DNA of 64,000 nucleotides, taken from contig DATKHR010000379.1 in the NCBI GenBank assembly GCA_035510155.1, positions 15,497-79,496 on the forward strand. Reading direction: 5' to 3'. Below, one piece after another: positions 59,427 through 64,000 of the stretch (within the stretch, counting starts at the first letter, position 1; every line of letters starts with the position of its first letter). Below the pieces are notes generated by a model, which did no database searches, was not told the origin of the DNA, and worked only from the letters and a program-made list of their open reading frames with translations. The DNA comes from DATKHR01 sp035510155 (GTDB lineage: Bacteria; Acidobacteriota; Vicinamibacteria; Vicinamibacterales; CAVVIG01). The position numbers and the translations under genes were made by a program.

Positions 59427-60408
59427 ATCGGGTTCGGTCGACTCAGTGCTCGTTACCACACCAAGGCGTCGTTTTTTCACAGTGCCGTTCGTGCTCCTCG
59501 TCTCGATAGCGTGGTCCGCACGGGCGCAGGCGCAGCAGCCGCCACACGGGTTCGCTGTCGAACGTTTCTATCCATCGCCGCCAGGCGGTGGCTGGTTCGT
59601 GATGGATGACCTCGATATGCAGGGGGGCCTCGGCGGTGCCGTTGCGGTCGCGAGCGGCTACGTTCACAATCCCCTTGTGGTGACGCCCTCGGACGGAACG
59701 CAGCGCTTTTCCTTAGTGTCGGATGAAGTATTCGTCGATTTCGGCCTCGCGGTCACATACCACCGATATCGCGTCTCGCTCAATTTTCCGATGCCGCTCG
59801 TCGTGATAGGAACGAGCGGGACGTTTGGCCCGTATCAATTGACCGCACCGGCCGTCACCGTCCCCACACATCCCGATGTCATTTCGGATGCTCGTTTGGG
59901 CTTCGACGTCCGCGTCCTCGGCGAACCAGCGAGCGCTTTTCGGCTCGGCGCGGGCGCGCAACTCCTTATTCCGTTTGGCGATCGCGATGACTACGTGACC
60001 GACGGCACCTATCGCGGAATGTTTCGTGGACTCGTCGCCGGCGATATTGGCCGCTTCTCATATGCTGGCCAGTTCGGCCTGCACGTTCGGCCCGTGGATG
60101 ATTGGCCTGTGCCCGGTGGCCCGCAAGGAAATGAACTGCTGTTCGGCGGGAGCGCCGGTCGCAGAATCTCCATGGGCTCTCGAACGCTCGTCATCGGCCC
60201 GGAGTTTTTTGGTGAGACCGCGATGCGATCAACCGTTGGGGAGGCAACGGGGTTCGAAGGACTACTGACGGTCCGGTTCGAAGACATTGGCGAACAGCAC
60301 CTGCGTGTGAAGCTCGGTGCCGGCGGGGGCTTTGCCCCACACTTCGGCGCACCTGATTTCAGAATCGTGGTCGGCTTAGAACTGGTCGGGAGACGGTCCG
60401 AACCATGA
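59413..60408 (+). CDS. Outer-membrane beta-barrel protein without an OmpA domain
   Basis: The 331-residue protein overlaps the porin 3' end by 14 bp. It has a signal segment (FTVPFVLLVSIAWSARAQA) and barrel-type alternation. The line FAVERFYPSPPGGGWFVMDD resembles the N-terminal barrel of certain OmpA-family proteins, but no C-terminal peptidoglycan-binding domain follows. Coupled start suggests co-expression with the porin. Function unknown. Confidence 0.68.
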   Translation: MLSTESGSVDSVLVTTPRRRFFTVPFVLLVSIAWSARAQAQQPPHGFAVERFYPSPPGGGWFVMDDLDMQGGLGGAVAVASGYVHNPLVVTPSDGTQRFSLVSDEVFVDFGLAVTYHRYRVSLNFPMPLVVIGTSGTFGPYQLTAPAVTVPTHPDVISDARLGFDVRVLGEPASAFRLGAGAQLLIPFGDRDDYVTDGTYRGMFRGLVAGDIGRFSYAGQFGLHVRPVDDWPVPGGPQGNELLFGGSAGRRISMGSRTLVIGPEFFGETAMRSTVGEATGFEGLLTVRFEDIGEQHLRVKLGAGGGFAPHFGAPDFRIVVGLELVGRRSEP

Positions 60409-60462
60409 GTCTTACCGCCCGCGCCCGTCAGGCGGATCGACCCGAGCGGCGTATTGCCGGTT

Positions 60463-61287
60463 TTACTGTGGCGACGCCGTGCCTGACCCTGAAAATCCAA
60501 ACGTAATGATGTACTTGACCGCCGTGGTCGGCGGCGTCCACGTGCTCGGGATGGAATTACCGCTCAAGAGCCGAGTGTCATAAATGGCGACGCACATCAT
60601 ATTCGGCGTGGAGCCGCTGATGAAACTCCCAAGCCCGCTGCCTGACGTGTCCGGCGGGGAAAAATCGCCGATGCTGTAGGACGAGACTCCCCCGAAGACC
60701 ACCTTGTCTGTCGGGTTCGGATACTGTTGGCCGTGGAGCACACTGCAAGTCGGGTAGTTGGTAAACAACCACGCGGAATGTGCGAGCGTCACACTGGGTT
60801 GCGGACCCTGATTGACGAGTGAAGCTGTCATTGCCTCCCCGACACCAAGGTTGACCACATAAAAATTCGCGCCGTTTGGAGCGATCACCGCATTGAAGAA
60901 TTGTTTGCCGCCCGACAAGCTCAATGACGGTTCGACAAGGACACTGAGCGACCCACTCTGTCCTTGATAGGTTGCGACGACATTTCCAGAGCCAAACCCT
61001 TGGGCGGTGACCATTCCCGTTGAAGAAACGGTGATGCCCGCCGCCCCCGCTGCGAGTGTCCAGGTCGCCAAGGAGGTGACCTCCTGCTTTGTGCCGTTCG
61101 ACAACGTACCTGTGGCGACGAATTGCTGTTGCTGGCCGATGGCTGAGAAGTAATTCGTCCCTGTCACCGTGACCGCCGTGGTCGATTGAGAGGGCGACGT
61201 CGAGGCCAACCCGTGGCACGCCGAAAACACGACGCCGAACGCTGCGACCAAGGCAACAGCCGCGACGGAGCGGAGCTGCGTGCTCAT
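60463..61287 (-). CDS. Ig-like (BIG-type) lipoprotein
   Basis: From ATG 61287, with AAAGGGA upstream, the protein has 274 residues and a lipoprotein signal (VALVAAFGVVFSAC). A BIG_2-type domain spans about 40-115 (TGTNYFSAIGQQQQFVATG, ITVSSTGMVTAQGFGSGNV). The rest is beta-rich and extracytoplasmic with no known motif. Base composition is lower in GC than most of the window. The gene converges with the barrel gene and is followed by the glycosyltransferase region. Confidence 0.72.
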   Translation of the reverse strand: MSTQLRSVAAVALVAAFGVVFSACHGLASTSPSQSTTAVTVTGTNYFSAIGQQQQFVATGTLSNGTKQEVTSLATWTLAAGAAGITVSSTGMVTAQGFGSGNVVATYQGQSGSLSVLVEPSLSLSGGKQFFNAVIAPNGANFYVVNLGVGEAMTASLVNQGPQPSVTLAHSAWLFTNYPTCSVLHGQQYPNPTDKVVFGGVSSYSIGDFSPPDTSGSGLGSFISGSTPNMMCVAIYDTRLLSGNSIPSTWTPPTTAVKYIITFGFSGSGTASPQ

Positions 61288-61451
61288 CGGGTTCCCTTTG
61301 CTTGAAGGAAGGCAGTCTAGCTGTGCTGTTTTCGGCCGGCAAACCAAAGCAACGTAATCTCCTCCCTGTGAGCGAAGACCTCGCCGTAGGGCAGGGCGTC
61401 GGTCGCTCGAGCTGCCCATCAGGACTGAAAGATTCCGAATGCCTCACGCCT

Positions 61452-62975
61452 TTAGCGAGGCACGTAGATCAATTGTGGACGCGTCTCGTGGCCAGTCACA
61501 GTGTATGGTCCCTCGAATTCGAGGGATGGTCCGGCCCGCCGATACGATCGATCGACCTCGTGCTGCAGCGAGGGGGAGAGGGGGTCATCCAGGATGATCA
61601 GGCCGAAGCGGCGCTGCTCGAATGCCGTACGGAGTTCCTTTGAGAGCCGCCCTTCCATTCCGCTGTCGGCTGAAAGGTCACTGTCGAAGATCGCCCGCGA
61701 GTGCGCGTGGGTCGATTTGCCGGCCAGAATCGGGAAGAACCCGTGATCCGCCAGGTAGACCTCGCCATCGAACTGTCTCATGACCTGCATCAGCCGCTGG
61801 TGCAGCTCGACGTCGCGTCGCGTGGGGACCTGCTTCCTCGGATCATAAGCAAGGGCGACGAACTGCACGAGACACACGACACCCATGAACCCCCGTAGGC
61901 AAAGTTGTCCGCTTCCGGTGGCGAGCTCGGGAATGTCGTGCACTGCGAGCGCGAGCAAGATGGCGAACGAAAGATAGGCCGGAATAATTACGTTGTCGTA
62001 CGCGCCTTGATGAAGCCGCGAGATCCACGCGCTCCCCACCAGACCGATCGCGAGAATGACGTAAAACAGCGTCACACGGGTGAAGAGTCGTGTTCGAACG
62101 AAGAGTGACGCGCCGCCCAGAACGGCAGCCAACGGCATCGCGGCGAAGAAGTCGCGCCGCCAGACCCGAAGCGACGTGTGGGAAAGGATCCGAACACCTC
62201 CTGCGGCGTTGACGTGTGCGGGCAAACCAACCGTGTAGTACAGATACCAGCCGCCCTGCCACACGTTCAGGCCAAGCGTGATAAGCCCGAAGACACTGCC
62301 AAACGTGGTCAGGAAAGCCGCCGCGCGACGCCAGTCGACGATTGCCGCGTACAGGATGAGAGGCGGCGCCAGTATCAGCGCAGTCTGTTTGGTCAGCGCG
62401 GACAGCCCCAACAACGCGCCAGCCACCGCCCACGACCATGTCGAGGCATGGAATCGCACGATGTAGGCGGCGCCGAGAAATAGCAGCAAGAAGAGCGAAT
62501 CCACCCGCGCGATGTCCAGCCAGGCGCCTCCGATCCGATACGTGGCGGCAAACATCCCTGCCGCGACCATGCCGGCATACCGGCTGGAGGTTTCCCTGGT
62601 AACCAGGCGATACACGAGCCAGAAGCAGCCGATCGAGCTTGTCAAGGAGACCAGTCGCAGCGGCAGCAGGCTCATGCCAGTTACGAGCGAAACCGCTGCG
62701 CTGACGTAGTAATACAGCGGTGGATAGAGGAACGGCGTGAACGCCAGGGAAGGCGGGACGTAGATCCTCTGCCCAGTCAGAATGCGGTGGACGTGATCAG
62801 CGGTTGCGCCCTCTAACCACTCGAGATCAAACGGGTAGGTCACTCGGAGCAGCGCGATGGCCAAGTAGGCGAGCAGATACGCGCACGCCGCCAGACCGAC
62901 AGCCCATTCAACCACCTCGACGACGCGCGTGAATCGGGCCATGCCTTCGAACGGGTCGACTAGGCGGGTCTGCAC
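61452..62975 (-). CDS. ArnT/PMT-like membrane glycosyltransferase (GT39/DUF2029-like)
   Basis: The 507-residue protein has about ten membrane helices and a large soluble C-terminus. The first periplasmic loop contains DLEWLEGATADHVHRILTGQ, which recalls the catalytic acidic loop of GT39/ArnT/PMT enzymes using polyprenyl-phosphate sugars. A specific donor or acceptor cannot be assigned. The GTG start is 6 nt after TAAGAT, a leaderless-type arrangement. Confidence 0.7.
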   Translation of the reverse strand: MQTRLVDPFEGMARFTRVVEVVEWAVGLAACAYLLAYLAIALLRVTYPFDLEWLEGATADHVHRILTGQRIYVPPSLAFTPFLYPPLYYYVSAAVSLVTGMSLLPLRLVSLTSSIGCFWLVYRLVTRETSSRYAGMVAAGMFAATYRIGGAWLDIARVDSLFLLLFLGAAYIVRFHASTWSWAVAGALLGLSALTKQTALILAPPLILYAAIVDWRRAAAFLTTFGSVFGLITLGLNVWQGGWYLYYTVGLPAHVNAAGGVRILSHTSLRVWRRDFFAAMPLAAVLGGASLFVRTRLFTRVTLFYVILAIGLVGSAWISRLHQGAYDNVIIPAYLSFAILLALAVHDIPELATGSGQLCLRGFMGVVCLVQFVALAYDPRKQVPTRRDVELHQRLMQVMRQFDGEVYLADHGFFPILAGKSTHAHSRAIFDSDLSADSGMEGRLSKELRTAFEQRRFGLIILDDPLSPSLQHEVDRSYRRAGPSLEFEGPYTVTGHETRPQLIYVPR

Positions 62976-62987
62976 GCCACAATCTTA
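62976..62987 (-). promoter_or_regulatory. -10 box of the membrane glycosyltransferase gene, leaderless arrangement
   Basis: TAAGAT (62987-62982 on the minus strand) is followed by TGTGGC and the GTG at 62975. It is the same -10/6 nt/start spacing as at 43145 and 45803. Confidence 0.45.
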
Positions 62988-63031
62988 GCGTGAGCGATGA
63001 GTTGTGGACGTCGTTTGTCTATGCGACCCTG

Positions 63032-63517
63032 TCAGGGTATACGCTCGACGCCGACCACGCCGGCCCGCCGCGCGATCAGGCCGTCGATGCTGTAGCGACC
63101 TGGCCCCGAGAAGATCAGCCAGACCAGAAGCATCACGTACAGAACCTCCGGGAGGTACAGGAAGTCATCGAGCCAGGCGAGTACGCCTGTCGCCTGGATG
63201 CTGTAGACCCGGTTGGTGGTGACCGCGACGATCATGACGCCCACAAGCAATAGCGCGCACAAAGGCGTGAGCAGACCGAGCGCCAAGCCAGCGCCGCAGA
63301 CGAACTCGACCAGCGACACGAAGATCGCATTGGCGTGGGGAAACGGGATGTGCGACTCAGCTATGGTGCGCTCCATCACATTGAACTGAGCTGGCACCAA
63401 CAGCTTGGTCCCACCGGAGATGCAGAAGAAAATACCCATCAGGACGCGCGCGGCCGTCATCGGCATCCATTCGGCTGCGCGGAGCGTCGCAACAGCGCTC
63501 TCGATGGCGTGCTTCAT
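63032..63517 (-). CDS. DoxX-family membrane protein
   Basis: From ATG 63517, preceded by GAGGAGG, the protein has 161 residues and four membrane helices with the family stretches ARVLMGIFFCISGGTKLL, FVSLVEFVCGAGLALGLLTPL and the C-terminal FSGPGRYSIDGLI. DoxX/SURF4-like proteins are linked to thiosulfate oxidation or redox balance but lack a firm function. The longer frame up to 63775 has no support. The next gene on the same strand encodes a ClpX-type zinc finger. Confidence 0.85.
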   Translation of the reverse strand: MKHAIESAVATLRAAEWMPMTAARVLMGIFFCISGGTKLLVPAQFNVMERTIAESHIPFPHANAIFVSLVEFVCGAGLALGLLTPLCALLLVGVMIVAVTTNRVYSIQATGVLAWLDDFLYLPEVLYVMLLVWLIFSGPGRYSIDGLIARRAGVVGVERIP

Positions 63518-63701
63518 TGAAAACGCCTCCTCTGCGTCGAGCTTAGACTCCGTCTGACGTAGGCCTTCGGCGTTCTGGGCCAACCGCAAGTCACTTCCTA
63601 TCCAGACAGTCCGACGGCGAAGCGGCGACCAAAGATGCCTCTGGCGAGGAGCAGCATCGCCAATGAGAGTGCCCTGACATTTCCAGCAAGTTCGCCCTCT
63701 C

Positions 63702-64000
63702 TTAGGACTCCGATTGCCGGCGTCTTGCGATGGCGGCTTCGACCTCGCCGGCACAGCCCAAGCACAGCACGCCACGAGGTTGAATCGGAATCACGTCCTC
63801 GTACGGAACGACCGTGCCGCACAAGGCACAACGAACTGGTGATCCGTTTGCCGCACCTACCGTGCTTTGGAGTGGCGGTCCCCCATCGTCACTTGCCTGG
63901 AGTCGATTGTCGTTGGCGATGATGTCCCGGCAGATGTCAACGCATTCGTCGCAAATAAAAACAGCCTGACCCGCAATCAGTTTCCGGACCTGCGATTTCT
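63702..64000 (-). CDS. ClpX-type zinc-finger protein lacking an AAA+ domain (5' end outside the window)
   Basis: The visible 99 residues start inside a ClpX zinc-binding domain: KSQVRKLIAGQAVFICDECVD matches the second half (CDEC knuckle). The first CxxC would be beyond the window. Instead of the ClpX AAA+ module the chain continues through a linker and a second C4 motif (CALC...CLGC, about residues 56-81 of the visible part) and stops at 63702 after RRRQSES. ClpX zinc domains dimerise and recruit adaptors. A stand-alone adaptor, decoy or regulatory role is inference. The gene lies upstream of DoxX on the same strand with a 184-bp gap. Confidence 0.75.
   Translation of the reverse strand, partial: KSQVRKLIAGQAVFICDECVDICRDIIANDNRLQASDDGGPPLQSTVGAANGSPVRCALCGTVVPYEDVIPIQPRGVLCLGCAGEVEAAIARRRQSES

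Overview
The window is a dense, GC-rich bacterial chromosome segment with almost no long intergenic DNA. Gene content points to a Gram-negative, diderm heterotroph: TolC/RND and MacAB-type pumps, a TonB-like protein, outer-membrane porins, lipoproteins and GroESL under CIRCE-like control. The VWFA-related protein family, zf-HC2/ECF pairs, DUF4097 protein, PEGA protein and zwf-opcA pair together suggest Acidobacteriota, possibly a Vicinamibacteria-like lineage. That placement is inference from content, because no rRNA or complete marker set is present. I saw no tRNA, rRNA, CRISPR array, phage or transposase gene.

Layout. 1-3.8 kb (minus): a flippase-like membrane protein, nrdR and a truncated NtrY-like histidine kinase. 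3.9-7.3 kb (plus): purC with an overlapping Fis-type mini-regulator, then groES-groEL behind a promoter set between two CIRCE-like inverted repeats and closed by a good terminator. 7.4-12.9 kb: TonB-like protein, small stress-like protein, geranylgeranyl-reductase-type flavoprotein, methyltransferase divergent from a TetR regulator, VWA protein divergent from a minimal tatA. 12.9-22 kb (minus): selB, rnr, glycerate kinase, a small unknown gene, gatB and pckA. 22.2-24.8 kb: ECF sigma/anti-sigma pair and ispH. 24.9-34.9 kb: a seven-gene operon holding a Spy-like chaperone, one TolC, an ATP-driven MacAB-like pump and a proton-driven RND pump. 35-37.6 kb: a second ECF/anti-sigma pair with a DUF4097 surface protein. 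37.6-43.1 kb (minus): dksA-like/ferritin-like/folK, and a tesA-ybbA-ybbP-like cluster. 43.1-48.7 kb: zwf-opcA and a 980-residue TPR sigma54 activator. 48.8-57.5 kb: PilZ protein, MBL hydrolase, DedA protein, D-aminoacylase-like amidohydrolase, GH36 alpha-galactosidase, MBL-rhodanese protein and PEGA protein. 57.8-64 kb: carbohydrate porin, beta-barrel protein, Ig-like lipoprotein, glycosyltransferase, DoxX protein and a ClpX-type zinc-finger protein cut by the window end.

Most of this is housekeeping or envelope biology, and I did not find a clearly new defence or biosynthetic system. The most unusual signals are: a 178-bp element bounded by 16-bp inverted repeats and translated as the C-terminal tail of an ABC ATPase; the promoter framed by two CIRCE-like repeats; several genes whose -10 box lies exactly 6 nt before the start codon, as expected for leaderless mRNAs; divergent promoters that appear to share one symmetric -10; a ClpX zinc domain that has lost its AAA+ part; and a dual-energy efflux operon with a single TolC.
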